Notes: generated from the sequence alone by a model not told the origin. A stretch of 64,000 nt of DNA from Ga0077555 sp041397775 (GCA_041397775.1 JAWKWB010000005.1:186001-250000); one strand, 5' to 3'. Counted from the first letter of the stretch, positions 35,138 to 44,377 are shown. A program made the numbers and translations.

Positions 35138-35834
35138 GGCCGAGGCCCTCCATACGAACAACGGGACCACGAACCTCGACGATCCGGCCGCTGGGATCGG
35201 TCCGGCTGGGGTGGATTTCGCAAACGAAACTCCAACGCAGCCTGGCCGCCTCGATTTCGGCCTCGGTGTCGCGTCCTTTCAGGAAAAACGCCCTGGTCGA
35301 CGGCGCAAAAAGGCCTGCGGACAGCTCGAAGAGGCGATCGAGCGGGGCCAAGGCCCGCGCGGTGATCACATCGACGCCCGTCAAGCTATCTTGAGTCGCG
35401 GAATTTTCGATACGCTGGTTCCGAATCTCCACAGTTGCAGAAGGCGGTAGCCCGACCTTTCGCAAGACTTCGGCTAGAAAAGCGCATTTCCGGCTGTCAC
35501 TTTCGACCAGGGTCGCTCGCATCGGCCCCATTTCGGCGCGTAGGATCGCCAGAACCAGCCCTGGAAAGCCTGCACCGCTCCCCAGATCCACCCAATATCC
35601 CGTCGCATTCCTGGCTAGCGGCAGAATCTGGGCACTGTCGGCGAAATGACGACTCCAGACGGCCCCCAACGTGCTCGGCGCCACGAGATTTATGGTCTTC
35701 TGCCACTTCGCCAGCAACTCGGCGTAGATTGTGAGGCGGTCCGCCGTTTCACGTGAAACTGCGAATTCCGACATGAAACCAGTGGCATCGCTGATCGCGA
35801 CCATGCCAGACGAGTTGCCGGTACCCTTCCTCAT
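35130..35834 (-). CDS. rsmG: 16S rRNA (guanine(527)-N7)-methyltransferase
   Basis: 234-residue SAM methylase. GYWVDLGSGAGFPGLVLAIL is motif I; VESDSRKCAFLAEVLRKV and VITARALAPLDRLFELSAGL are family markers. Loss of RsmG gives low-level streptomycin resistance in other bacteria. The ATG overlaps the mnmG TGA as ATGA. Codons for VSRET near residue 27 encode a perfect 14-bp parS core. The first ~20 residues before FAVSRETADRL are variable, so the start could be at an internal ATG. Confidence 0.94.
   Translation of the reverse strand: MRKGTGNSSGMVAISDATGFMSEFAVSRETADRLTIYAELLAKWQKTINLVAPSTLGAVWSRHFADSAQILPLARNATGYWVDLGSGAGFPGLVLAILRAEMGPMRATLVESDSRKCAFLAEVLRKVGLPPSATVEIRNQRIENSATQDSLTGVDVITARALAPLDRLFELSAGLFAPSTRAFFLKGRDTEAEIEAARLRWSFVCEIHPSRTDPSGRIVEVRGPVVRMEGLGRG
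35746..35759. promoter_or_regulatory. parS site (perfect 14-bp core)
   Basis: GTTTCACGTGAAAC, the ParB-binding palindrome, lies inside the rsmG coding region about 600 bases upstream of parA. Confidence 0.8.
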
Positions 35835-37714
35835 GCCCGCGTCGCCGACGTCTTGGCCGCGCCGCTCTTCTTCGCATGGGCCAGCAGAAGCAGCAGCGCG
35901 GAAGGGGTCATGCCATCGATGGCCGAGGCCTGGGCAAGCGTGGAGGGCCGGTGACGCGCGAGCTTGAGTTGTAGCTCGGCCGATAAGCCGGGAAGGCCTT
36001 GATAATTGAAATCATGAGGGATTTCGACGGCCTCGTCCCGCTTCAGCATCGCCACGTCTTCCATCTGCCGGTCGACATACGGCTGATAGCGCGCATCGAC
36101 CACGAGCTGCTCCGCGATATTCGCCGGCATATCCCCGATCTCGGGCCAGATCCCAGCCAAACGCTCCAGGGAAATGCCCGAGTGCGCCAAAAGTTCGAAA
36201 GCAGAACGCCGCCGCCCGTCTCGGTTGATCTCCAGCCCGTGCTTTGCGGCCTCTGTCGGGGTCAGGTTCAGCGCTTCGAGGCGGCGGCGGCCGGCAGACA
36301 AGGCCGCAGCCCGTGCACTGTAATGCACAGCACGCACGTGGCCGACGCAGCCGGCGGCCAGGCCAGCGGGCGTCAGGCGTTGATCGGCGTTGTCGGCCCG
36401 TAGCCGTAGCCGGAACTCCGCTCGCGACGTGAACATGCGGTAGGGTTCGGTGACGCCCCGGGTCACCAAGTCGTCGATCATCACGCCGATATAGGCGTCT
36501 GCGCGAGACAGGGTGAAAGACCGTGCGGAACCAGAGGCTTTCAGGCCGGCATTCAAGCCAGCTATGAGCCCCTGTGCCCCAGCCTCTTCATATCCTGTGG
36601 TTCCGTTGATCTGGCCGGCCAGGAACAATCCGCCGAGCTTCTTCAACTCCAGCGTCGGCGTCAGTTCCCGCGGATCGACGTGATCGTACTCGATCGCATA
36701 GCCTGGCCGCAGGATGACGACGTCCTCCAGCCCTGGAATGGTCCGCAGGAACTGGTCCTGCACCTCTGCCGGCAGCGACGTCGAGACCCCGTTCGGATAG
36801 ACCGTGTGGTCGTCCAGCCCTTCAGGCTCGAGGAAGATCTGATGTGCGCTGCGATCCGCGAAGCGCACGACCTTGTCCTCGATCGACGGGCAGTAGCGGG
36901 GCCCGGTGCTCTTGATCGCACCCGAATACATCGGCGCACGGCCGAGGTTCCCGCGGATGATCTCGTGCGTCGCCGCATTCGTATAGGTGACGCCGCACGC
37001 GATCTGCCGGTTCGTGATCCGCTGCGTCAGGAACGAGAACGGCAGGGGATGCTCGTCGCCAGGTTGCATCTCCAAGCGATCCCAGGCGATAGACCGGCCG
37101 TCCAGCCGAGCGGGCGTTCCCGTCTTCAGCCGGCCCATGGCCAGGCCCAGCGCCGCCAGGCGTTCCGCTAAAGCCACTGACGGCGCCTCACCGATCCGGC
37201 CGGCGGGGATTTTCACCTCCCCCATGTGGATGAGGCCGCGCAAAAAGGTTCCTGTCGTCAGGACGATGGCACCGCAGGAGATGACGCTGCCGTCGGCCAG
37301 CGTCACGCGCGTCACGCGGCCAGCCTCGACGCCGATGTCCGCCGCCTCGCCCTCGATCACAGTGAGCCCGGATGTTTCACGGATCGCGGCCTGCATCGCC
37401 TGGCGATAGAGCTTGCGGTCGGCCTGCGCGCGTGGCCCCTGTACCGCTGGCCCCTTCGAGCGGTTGAGCATCCGGAACTGGATGCCGGCCGCATCGGCGA
37501 CCCGCCCCATCAATCCGTCCAGCGCATCGATCTCGCGGACGAGATGTCCTTTGCCCAAACCGCCGATCGCCGGATTGCAGGACATCTCTCCCACGGTCGC
37601 GAAAGCATGGGTCACCAGCGCCGTGCGCGCGCCGACACGTGCGGAGGCTGCCGCAGCCTCCGTTCCGGCATGACCACCGCCGATCACGACAACATCGAAA
37701 GTACGAACTGACAT
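35831..37714 (-). CDS. mnmG: tRNA uridine 5-carboxymethylaminomethyl modification enzyme MnmG
   Basis: 627-residue FAD protein that, with MnmE, modifies U34 of tRNAs. The Rossmann motif VVVIGGGHAGTEAAAASAR, AIGGLGKGHLVREIDALDG with the catalytic region, GEVKIPAGRIGEAPS and GYEEAGAQGLIAGLNAGLK are typical, followed by the C-terminal helical domain. The ATG at 37714 is chosen over an in-frame start at 37741 because homology begins at SVRTFDVVVIGG. It overlaps rsmG by 4 bases. Its MnmE partner is encoded just upstream. Confidence 0.95.
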   Translation of the reverse strand: MSVRTFDVVVIGGGHAGTEAAAASARVGARTALVTHAFATVGEMSCNPAIGGLGKGHLVREIDALDGLMGRVADAAGIQFRMLNRSKGPAVQGPRAQADRKLYRQAMQAAIRETSGLTVIEGEAADIGVEAGRVTRVTLADGSVISCGAIVLTTGTFLRGLIHMGEVKIPAGRIGEAPSVALAERLAALGLAMGRLKTGTPARLDGRSIAWDRLEMQPGDEHPLPFSFLTQRITNRQIACGVTYTNAATHEIIRGNLGRAPMYSGAIKSTGPRYCPSIEDKVVRFADRSAHQIFLEPEGLDDHTVYPNGVSTSLPAEVQDQFLRTIPGLEDVVILRPGYAIEYDHVDPRELTPTLELKKLGGLFLAGQINGTTGYEEAGAQGLIAGLNAGLKASGSARSFTLSRADAYIGVMIDDLVTRGVTEPYRMFTSRAEFRLRLRADNADQRLTPAGLAAGCVGHVRAVHYSARAAALSAGRRRLEALNLTPTEAAKHGLEINRDGRRRSAFELLAHSGISLERLAGIWPEIGDMPANIAEQLVVDARYQPYVDRQMEDVAMLKRDEAVEIPHDFNYQGLPGLSAELQLKLARHRPSTLAQASAIDGMTPSALLLLLAHAKKSGAAKTSATRA

Positions 37715-37819
37715 TCCCGCTCTGGGCCCGAGAAGCTGCAAATTTGCGCGGAAACTACCCGGAATCGGGGTCTTTGGTCAAAGCGGAGATCGACTCTGCA
37801 TCCTCCAGCATCGTCGAAC

Positions 37820-37882
37820 CAGCCTCCTAGACCGGCGATGCAGCCTCCTGGATGTCGATTCCAGCCTCCTGGACCCTGGAGA
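37820..37882. repeat. Three direct repeats with exact 21-bp period in the mnmE-mnmG gap
   Basis: CAGCCTCCTRGA starts at 37820, 37841 and 37862, exactly 21 bases apart. A degenerate fourth unit (CATCCTCCA) starts at 37799 and an isolated CAGCCTCCTG at 37947. The block is followed by two parS-like sites. Twenty-one bases is two helical turns, so all units face the same side of the DNA. Confidence 0.7.
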
Positions 37883-37897
37883 CACTGCGCAAGCGAT

Positions 37898-37945
37898 GAT
37901 TCACGTGAAACGACCATTGTCTACAGAAAAGGATTCACGTGAAAC
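37898..37945. promoter_or_regulatory. Pair of parS-like sites
   Basis: GATTCACGTGAAAC occurs at 37898-37911 and again at 37932-37945, 34 bases apart. Each differs from the parS core GTTTCACGTGAAAC at one base. They lie between mnmE and mnmG, about 2.2 kb from the perfect site. Confidence 0.65.
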
Positions 37946-37958
37946 ACAGCCTCCTGTT

Positions 37959-39308
37959 TTACTTCCCGATGCAGAATCGAGAGAAGATCTGGTCCAAGAC
38001 ATCCTCCACATCTACTCGCCCAACGACCCGTCCGAGCGAGTCTCCGGCCAGTCGCAATTCTTCGGCGGCAAGCTCAGGAAGCTTGGTTTCACTTGCCAGG
38101 AACTTGGCCAGATGCGTCTTTGCTGCCTCGAGCCCTTGCCGATGTCGCTCCCGTGTCGGCACCAGGCCGTTGGCCCGTGAAACACGATTCTCCACTTCGG
38201 TGCGCAGACGCGTCGTCAGCGCATCGAGCCCTGCGCCGGTCACCGAGGAGATCGCAAAAATGGATTCACGGGAAACATTTTGCTCCGGCCGGGCTTCCGG
38301 CATCATATCGATCTTGGTACGGACTGTCAGACGCGGCGTCGGGTTGGCCGCGATCTCCGCGGGTATAGACAACTCTGGCTCGGTCACATCGACGAGCCAC
38401 AAGACGAGATCGGCGTCCCGTGCGCGATCGAGTGTTCGGCGAATGCCTTCCTTCTCGACTGCGCCTTGCGCCGCGCGAATGCCCGCCGTATCCGCCAGCA
38501 CGACGACATACCCGCCCAGGTCCAGGCGTACCTCGATCACGTCGCGCGTCGTTCCAGCCTCCGGCGAGACGATGGCGACGTCGCGCTGGGCAAGGGCGTT
38601 CAGCAGGCTGGACTTGCCAGCGTTGGGTCGCCCGGCCAGCACGACACGAAACCCCTCGCGGATGATCTCGCCGCGATTGCTCCCGGAAAGATGCTGGCAC
38701 AACACGTCATGCAACGTTCGCGCTTGCTGCCTTGCTTGTTCCACGGCGTCCCGCGCCACGTCCTCCTCGTCGGAGAAGTCGATCGCAGCCTCCACGAGGG
38801 CGCGCGCCGCGATGATGCGCTCGCGCCATTCGCCATAGAGCCGCGCCAGGGCCCCTCCCGCCTGCACGAGGGCCTGGCGACGCTGGGCGTCGGTTTCCGC
38901 ATCCACCAGGTCGGCTAGGCCCTCCACGGCGGTGAGGTCGATGCGCCCGTTCTCGAACGCCCGTCGCGCGAACTCGCCCGGTTGTGCAAGCCGGCATCCC
39001 GGAATCTCCGCGAGTGCCGCGAGCACCGCGCGCGTAACCGCTGGACTGCCGTGGATGTGCAACTCCACCATGTCCTCGCCGGTCTCGGTGCGAGGTCCCG
39101 GCAGCCACAGCACCAGGGCCTCGTCCAGCAGTTCGGCAGTGTCGGGATGGCGAATGCGCCGCAAGCCGGCATAGCGCGGCTGGGGCCGGGAGCTGGTCGT
39201 GCGGTCGAGCACCAGGCCCGCCGCTGGTCCGGAAATGCGGATGACCGAGACGCCCGCTTTGCCCGGCGCGCTCGAAAGCGCAAAGATCGTCGATGGCGCA
39301 CTGCTCAT
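37959..39308 (-). CDS. mnmE: tRNA modification GTPase MnmE
   Basis: 449-residue GTPase. The N-terminal folate-binding domain opens with TIFALSSAPGKAGVSVIRIS and contains the conserved HGSPAVTRAVLAAL. Helical segments flank the G domain with AGRPNAGKSSLLNAL (G1), GTTRDVIEV (G2), DTAGIR (G3) and RTKIDM (G4-like, TKID). It ends FSRFCIGK with the catalytic C-terminal Cys of the CIGK motif. MnmE and MnmG act as a complex. Codons for VSRES at 38263-38276 form a degenerate parS-like sequence. Confidence 0.95.
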   Translation of the reverse strand: MSSAPSTIFALSSAPGKAGVSVIRISGPAAGLVLDRTTSSRPQPRYAGLRRIRHPDTAELLDEALVLWLPGPRTETGEDMVELHIHGSPAVTRAVLAALAEIPGCRLAQPGEFARRAFENGRIDLTAVEGLADLVDAETDAQRRQALVQAGGALARLYGEWRERIIAARALVEAAIDFSDEEDVARDAVEQARQQARTLHDVLCQHLSGSNRGEIIREGFRVVLAGRPNAGKSSLLNALAQRDVAIVSPEAGTTRDVIEVRLDLGGYVVVLADTAGIRAAQGAVEKEGIRRTLDRARDADLVLWLVDVTEPELSIPAEIAANPTPRLTVRTKIDMMPEARPEQNVSRESIFAISSVTGAGLDALTTRLRTEVENRVSRANGLVPTRERHRQGLEAAKTHLAKFLASETKLPELAAEELRLAGDSLGRVVGRVDVEDVLDQIFSRFCIGK

Positions 39309-39355
39309 GCGGCCGGTCCTTCGTTACGCTGGACGACTACGATTTGGAACAAAGT

Positions 39356-40621
39356 TCAGGTGGTGCGCACGTTGGCGACGGCTTCCGGCGGCCACAGATC
39401 CTTGTGCCACATTCCCCATATCAGGATCGTGCACAACAGCGCACCCCCCGAATAGAGTTGGGCCGTCGCTGAGAACCCGAAGCGTTCGATCAGCAACCCG
39501 GCCGGCAGCAATCCCGGCACCTGGCTGATGATCGCCAGCATGCGCACACCCATCACGCGGCCACGAAGCCTCTCTTCTGAAGTCTTCAGCAAGAGGATCG
39601 CCATCGAGACGAGGCAGACGCTCTGCATCACGCCGGCCAGCAAGAGCAGCACCACTCCCTCCCGCAGCGTCGTCGTCGTCGCGAATACCATCAGCACCAC
39701 GCACCATATGATGCCCGACAGCATCATCGCGCGCGCCAGCCGTATCCAGCGCGCCGCCAGGCTCAACCCGAACGAGCCGATGAAGGCGCCGGCTGCGAAA
39801 CTCGCGCTCAAATATCCGAGCCCCGTCTGGTCCGTGCCATAGACGCCCTTGGCCACGAACGGCAGCAGCCCGCCGGACAGCGGCAGCGTCGTCATGTTCA
39901 TCAGGAAGGCGAGCCACACGGCAGCCAGTAGCCGGGGGGTCGAGCGGACATAGGCCATCCCCTCCTTGAGATCCCGCCAAGCCCCCGAAATCCCGCGCTC
40001 CGCCCGTGTTCCGCTGGCGATGATCGCTCCGTCCTTTGTCCGCGCGAGAAGCAGCAGGACCAGGCCGCCCGCATAGATCGCGGTGATGATCATGTAGGCT
40101 GGCGCCATTCCCAGCTTGGCGAGCACGCCGGCGCCGGTCAGGGCCCCGGCGATCCGCGCCACGTCGGATGTCGTCCGAGAGATGCCCAGCGCTCCCACCA
40201 GCAGGTCCGCGGGGATGGATTGCGCTACGGACGCGGCCCGCACCGACAGGTCGGACGGGCGCACGATCCCCATCAGCGACGCCACGACGACGACGGCCAC
40301 AGGTCCAAGCAGACCGCTCGCGGCCAGCGTCAGCAGCGTGGCGGCCAACCCCACGTAGACGGCGCGCATACAACACAGGAGGTTGCGGTGCCCGATCCGG
40401 TCGCCGATGACGCCCAGCAGAGGCGATACGAGCGTGCCGTGAAACTGCATGGCCGCGAACACGGTCAGCCAGAACACCGAGCCCGTCGTGGTCAGGATGT
40501 ACCAGCCGAGGATCAGCGTTTCCATTTCGAAGGCGAGCGACGTCATCAGGTCCGCTGGCCACTGCAGGCGAAAGCTGTGCACCGCGAACGGAGCCGTCGT
40601 CCGGCTCAGCGAGCCTGCCAT
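39356..40621 (-). CDS. MFS transporter (EntS-like, MFS_3)
   Basis: 421-residue permease with ~12 membrane segments. FRLQWPADLMTSLAFEMETLILGWYI opens TM1, GVIGDRIGHRNLL is the canonical loop 2-3 motif, and SEERLRGRVMGVR is the characteristic mid-protein sequence of the EntS-like branch, which exports siderophores and drugs. The ATG at 40621 has GGAGGAAA upstream; a longer frame reads into repeat module AB and is rejected. Substrate unknown. Confidence 0.88.
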   Translation of the reverse strand: MAGSLSRTTAPFAVHSFRLQWPADLMTSLAFEMETLILGWYILTTTGSVFWLTVFAAMQFHGTLVSPLLGVIGDRIGHRNLLCCMRAVYVGLAATLLTLAASGLLGPVAVVVVASLMGIVRPSDLSVRAASVAQSIPADLLVGALGISRTTSDVARIAGALTGAGVLAKLGMAPAYMIITAIYAGGLVLLLLARTKDGAIIASGTRAERGISGAWRDLKEGMAYVRSTPRLLAAVWLAFLMNMTTLPLSGGLLPFVAKGVYGTDQTGLGYLSASFAAGAFIGSFGLSLAARWIRLARAMMLSGIIWCVVLMVFATTTTLREGVVLLLLAGVMQSVCLVSMAILLLKTSEERLRGRVMGVRMLAIISQVPGLLPAGLLIERFGFSATAQLYSGGALLCTILIWGMWHKDLWPPEAVANVRTT

Positions 40622-40688
40622 ATCGTCGTTTCCTCCGGCGCATCGTCGGCCCGTTCGGGCTCGTTGCCAGTCAGTCTTGTCGGTCAGT

Positions 40689-40857
40689 CTAGTGTTCCGG
40701 CTCCGACACTTGGTTCCCCGTGCATCATGCTCTGGACCAAGTGTCGGAGCCAGAAGGAACACTAGCAACCATATGATTCTAGTGTAGCTTTTGCATCTGA
40801 CGTTTGGTCATGGTTCCAGCCGCGAGTGGGTACCAAACGTCTGATGCGCTACACTAG
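40689..40857. repeat. Twin-palindrome module AB, copy 2
   Basis: Unit A (40689-40765, 77 bp) and unit B (40779-40857, 79 bp), with the same sizes, order and 13-bp spacer as at 6750-6918 and only a few substitutions. As in copy 1, it lies between two minus-strand genes and its B end reaches into the 3' end of the upstream one (ubiB), whose TAG stop is part of the terminal CTAG. Confidence 0.88.
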
Positions 40858-42479
40858 ACAGGGGGCAGGAAGCGCCCCCAGGCCGCTGCCGCCAAAGCCA
40901 CCAACGCCAGCGCTCCCACCCACAGCGCGATGCGTCCCGAGCGCGTGCGGCGCGCTTCCTCCCGGGCCAACCGCAGGATCGTGGGATCGTCGAGGCGCAC
41001 GCCGCCCCGGGCCATGTCGCCCAGCGCGGCGAACGTCCGCTCCGCCTGCGACAGCAGCGCGGGCACCTCCCCCAGCAGCCGCCCCAGTTCGCCCGCACCC
41101 TCGCGCGCATCCTTGAGTGCGCCTGCCGCGCCGAGGTTCGCCTCGATCCACTCGCGCGCGATGGGTTCTGCGGCGGTCCACAGGTTGAGGCTGGGGTCCA
41201 GTGAGCGCGCCACGCCCTCCACGACGACCATCGTCTTCTGCAGGTTGATCAGCTCCGGCCGGGTCTCCATGTCGAAGACCTCGGTATAGGCGAAGAGCTG
41301 GCCGAGCAGGTCGGCCATGGAGATCTCCTCGGCCGTCAAGCCATGGATCGGCTCGCCGATCGCCCGCAGGGCCTGCGCGAAGACCTCGACTGGATGATGT
41401 GGCGGCACGTAGCCCGCCCAGTAATGCACGAGCGCGGCGCGCCGGTAGTCGCGCGTGATGAGCCCGAACAGGATCTCGGCCAGGAACCGCCGCTCCTTTG
41501 CGCCGAGCCGGCCGACGATGCCGAAATCGATGGCAACCACGGTCCCGTCGCGCTCCACCAGCATGTTGCCCTGGTGCATGTCGGCATGGAAGAAGCCGTC
41601 CCGCATGGCGTGCCGCAGGAACGACTGCAGCACCGTCAGGCCCAGCGCGCGCAGGTCATGGCCCTGCGCCTTCAGCGCAGCGACATCGCTGATCGGCGTG
41701 CCCTCGATCCATTCCATCGTCAGCACACGCTTGCGCGTGCGCCGCCAGTCGACCGCAGGCACACGCAGGCCGGCACCCTCCGCGCGCGGATCGGCCTTGA
41801 TGTTGTCCGCCATCTCCGAGAGCGCGGCAGCTTCCAGCCGCAGATCCATCTCGAGCGTCGTCGTACGCGCCAGCGTGTCGACGACGCAGACCGGCTTCAG
41901 GCGGCGCGAAGGCGCATGCACGCGCTCCACGATGCGAGCCGCGAGATAATAGCTGTCGAGATCGCGCTTGAACTGCCGCTCGATGCCCGGCCGCAGGATT
42001 TTCACGGCGACGGCGCGGCGCGTGCCGTCCCGGTCGATCACCACACCCTTGTGCACCTGGGCGATCGAGGCGGCGGCTACCGCCGGCCCGAGTTCGACGA
42101 AATGATCCTCCAGCCGTCCCCCCAGCGATTCCTCGATGGCCCGGCGGGCCTCGGCCATGGGAAACGGCGGCAGCCGGTCCTGCAGGTGGCGCAGATCACG
42201 CGCGACCTCCTCCCCGATGACGTCGGCCCGCGTCGCCAGGAACTGGCCGAGTTTGATGTAGGACGGGCCGAGGCTCGTCAACGCAGCCGCCATGCGCCGG
42301 TCGGGCGGTGTCTTGCGCCGCCAGGGCCAGGTCAGCAGTCGCACCGGCACGGTCACGATCCGTAAAGCTGCCAGCGCACCACGCGGCAGTGCGCCGGCTG
42401 GTGCCAGGTCGACGCCGAATTGCCCGAGCGTCAGGCCGGCTCGGGCAAGGCGCAGAAGATTGGTGAGGGTGCTCGGCAA
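40854..42479 (-). CDS. ubiB: UbiB/ABC1 family atypical kinase, ubiquinone biosynthesis
   Basis: 541-residue ADCK/UbiB-type protein needed for ubiquinone biosynthesis. The KxGQ-type motif is SYIKLGQFLATRAD, the Ala-rich loop is AAASIAQVHKGVV, the ATP-site Lys is in AVKILRPGIE, and the catalytic and metal motifs are FFHADMHQGNMLV and AIDFGIVGRL. Two membrane helices fall at the C-terminus (IALWVGALALVALAAAAW). A TTG start at 42479 is used, with AGGAG upstream; it is the least certain part. The stop lies in repeat AB. Confidence 0.9.
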   Translation of the reverse strand: MPSTLTNLLRLARAGLTLGQFGVDLAPAGALPRGALAALRIVTVPVRLLTWPWRRKTPPDRRMAAALTSLGPSYIKLGQFLATRADVIGEEVARDLRHLQDRLPPFPMAEARRAIEESLGGRLEDHFVELGPAVAAASIAQVHKGVVIDRDGTRRAVAVKILRPGIERQFKRDLDSYYLAARIVERVHAPSRRLKPVCVVDTLARTTTLEMDLRLEAAALSEMADNIKADPRAEGAGLRVPAVDWRRTRKRVLTMEWIEGTPISDVAALKAQGHDLRALGLTVLQSFLRHAMRDGFFHADMHQGNMLVERDGTVVAIDFGIVGRLGAKERRFLAEILFGLITRDYRRAALVHYWAGYVPPHHPVEVFAQALRAIGEPIHGLTAEEISMADLLGQLFAYTEVFDMETRPELINLQKTMVVVEGVARSLDPSLNLWTAAEPIAREWIEANLGAAGALKDAREGAGELGRLLGEVPALLSQAERTFAALGDMARGGVRLDDPTILRLAREEARRTRSGRIALWVGALALVALAAAAWGRFLPPV

Positions 42480-42730
42480 GGCGGGCGCGGCTCCTGGATC
42501 GGTCCGGCCGCTCGGCGGCCACTGCCATCAGATCGCAAGTGCTCCGCTGCGGGTCAAGCATTGCAGCAGCCATGCATTGCCGCACCTGCGACCCCTGGAA
42601 GCCCGCTGCCAGCTCGCGGCGATCGATAAACCTTGAAGCAATTTTGCTGCCCCGCGTGAGACAGTTCGCAGCACGTTCATGAGATAAAGGCCCCCGTGCC
42701 ACGCTTTCCGAGGAAGAGTTGGGGTGTGCC

Positions 42731-42934
42731 GTGCCGAGCAATGTGTTGCGTAGCGATAGCGGAATCGATCACGCCTTGAGCGAGCTCAAGGCCGAACATG
42801 CCGCCTGCGTTCAGGTGATTTCCAGCATGGCGGCCGACCCGGCCTATCTGGACCGCATCGCCGAATGCCTCACGCGCATCGACGACATCAATCACGCCAT
42901 CATCCGCCTCGCGAGCGCCCACACGGCCCATTGA
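42731..42934 (+). CDS. Small hypothetical protein
   Basis: 67 residues, soluble and largely helical, containing ALSELKAEHAACVQVISSM and a Cys/His-poor acidic middle. The GTG at 42731 has GGGGTG six bases upstream; a TTG at 42719 is possible. No family recognised. It runs divergently from ubiB and towards the next small membrane protein. Confidence 0.5.
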   Translation: MPSNVLRSDSGIDHALSELKAEHAACVQVISSMAADPAYLDRIAECLTRIDDINHAIIRLASAHTAH

Positions 42935-43093
42935 CGGCCCTTCCGAGGCCGCGCGCCGCGACGGCGCGGCATGGCCGCCGCGAAACTGTTTTCCGACTTT
43001 GCTGGCAATTCCGCCCGATGGACGCGACATTCGGGGTTGACGAGTGTTAGGCTCCGCATCTGGAGCAACCTTCGTCCGGGAGTGCGTCGAACC

Positions 43094-43390
43094 GTGAACC
43101 GCTTGCTGCTTTCTACCGGAAACGTCGTCGTCTCGCTGATCATCGGTGCCATTGCCCTGGCGCTCGTCGGGATCAACTATCCCGAGACGCTGGATGAGCT
43201 GATCACGGCCGCCACCACCGTCAAATCCTGGATCGTCGCCTCGGGGCTGCCCACCAAATACAATGTCTGGGTCAAGCTTCTGCTCGAGGAGAAGCAGCTC
43301 GTCTTCATGTTCTTCACCATCATGGCCCGCATCGCCCTGTCACTGTTGACATGGGTCATCGGCTCCCTGTGGGCCCGCACCTACGCCTGA
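43094..43390 (+). CDS. Small membrane protein, function unknown
   Basis: 98 residues. Two hydrophobic helices (STGNVVVSLIIGAIALALVG and FMFFTIMARIALSLLTWVIG) flank a polar middle with a short Leu/Glu/Lys-rich segment. A GTG start at 43094 follows GGGAG; the frame is open upstream to 42971, but with basic, non-conserved residues. Composition supports a real gene. No assigned role. Confidence 0.55.
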   Translation: MNRLLLSTGNVVVSLIIGAIALALVGINYPETLDELITAATTVKSWIVASGLPTKYNVWVKLLLEEKQLVFMFFTIMARIALSLLTWVIGSLWARTYA

Positions 43391-43494
43391 CGTGCAGCCC
43401 CGCGCGCCCCGCGATTAAGACCTTGGCAGGCCATCGGGCCGGCCCTAGACCTTCGTGGGGACAAACATCCTCCAACTCACGAAGGAAACGCTCG

Positions 43495-44283
43495 ATGCGC
43501 AAGAACAAGATCCGCGAGATCGTCAAGTCCGGGGGCACCGTGATCAACGGCTGGTGCTCGATCCCCGATTCCTATTCCGCCGAGGTCTATTCCCACCAGG
43601 GCTGGGACAGCGTGACCATCGACCTCCAGCACGGACCGGTCGATTTCTCGGCCGCCTTGACGATGCTGCAGGCCATTTCCACCACCGACGCCGTGCCCAT
43701 GGCCCGCGTGCCCTGGAACGATGCGGCCATCATCATGAAGCTGCTCGACGCGGGCTCCTACGGCATCATCTGCCCGATGATCAATAACCGCGAAGAGGCG
43801 GAGCGCTTCGTCAGCTTCGGCCGCTATCCCCCGATCGGTACGCGGTCGATGGGCCCCAACCGCGCCGTCCAGTACGCCGGTGCCGACTATTGGCAGGGCG
43901 CCAACCAGGAAATCGTCTTGCTGGCGATGATCGAGACACAGGACGGCCTCAAGAACCTCGACGACATCCTGTCCGTGAAAGGGCTCGACGGCGTCTACGT
44001 TGGCCCGTCGGACCTGTCGATGGCCATGGGCAAGCCGCCGACGCTCGATCCCTCCGACAGCGGCGTCATCGCCGCCATCGCCGAGATCGCCAAGCGCACG
44101 CGCGCCAAGGGCATGATCGCGGGCGTGCATACGGACAGCCCCGCCACCGCCAAGACGCGCATCGAACAGGGCTATCAGTTCTGCACCCTGCTCAACGACG
44201 CGCGCACGCTGGCCATGGCGGCCAACAACATGATCAAGGAAACGCGCGGGCTGGCGCCCTCCGCCGCAGCCAAGACCTACTGA
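43495..44283 (+). CDS. HpcH/HpaI aldolase family protein
   Basis: 262-residue class II metal-dependent aldolase of the 2,4-dihydroxyhept-2-ene-1,7-dioate / 2-keto-3-deoxy-L-rhamnonate type. NGWCSIPDSYSAEVYSHQGWD opens the barrel, TIDLQHGPVD carries the catalytic His, MIETQDGLKNLDDIL has the metal Glu, and GVYVGPSDLSMAMG the metal Asp. It would cleave hydroxy-keto acids to pyruvate plus an aldehyde. GAAGGAAA precedes the ATG. A stem-loop at 44314-44343 ends the unit. Confidence 0.92.
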   Translation: MRKNKIREIVKSGGTVINGWCSIPDSYSAEVYSHQGWDSVTIDLQHGPVDFSAALTMLQAISTTDAVPMARVPWNDAAIIMKLLDAGSYGIICPMINNREEAERFVSFGRYPPIGTRSMGPNRAVQYAGADYWQGANQEIVLLAMIETQDGLKNLDDILSVKGLDGVYVGPSDLSMAMGKPPTLDPSDSGVIAAIAEIAKRTRAKGMIAGVHTDSPATAKTRIEQGYQFCTLLNDARTLAMAANNMIKETRGLAPSAAAKTY

Positions 44284-44313
44284 AGCCGGCCGGACGACCG
44301 CGCCGACAAATGC

Positions 44314-44343
44314 GAACGCCGGCTCCCGATGGGGCCGGCGTTC
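44314..44343. terminator. Hairpin between convergent aldolase and efp genes
   Basis: GAACGCCGGC pairs perfectly with GCCGGCGTTC around a 10-base loop. The T-run after it is weak on both strands, so termination may be partial. Confidence 0.5.
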
Positions 44344-44377
44344 CTGGTTTCGAAGAACTCGGCGCCGCGACGGCGCA

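Noticed and set aside
37684..37917. 77-codon minus-strand frame with a GGW/GGC heptapeptide repeat
   Set aside because: It has no ribosome-binding site, overlaps the mnmG start and the parS-like site, and the peptide repeat follows automatically from 21-bp DNA repeats.
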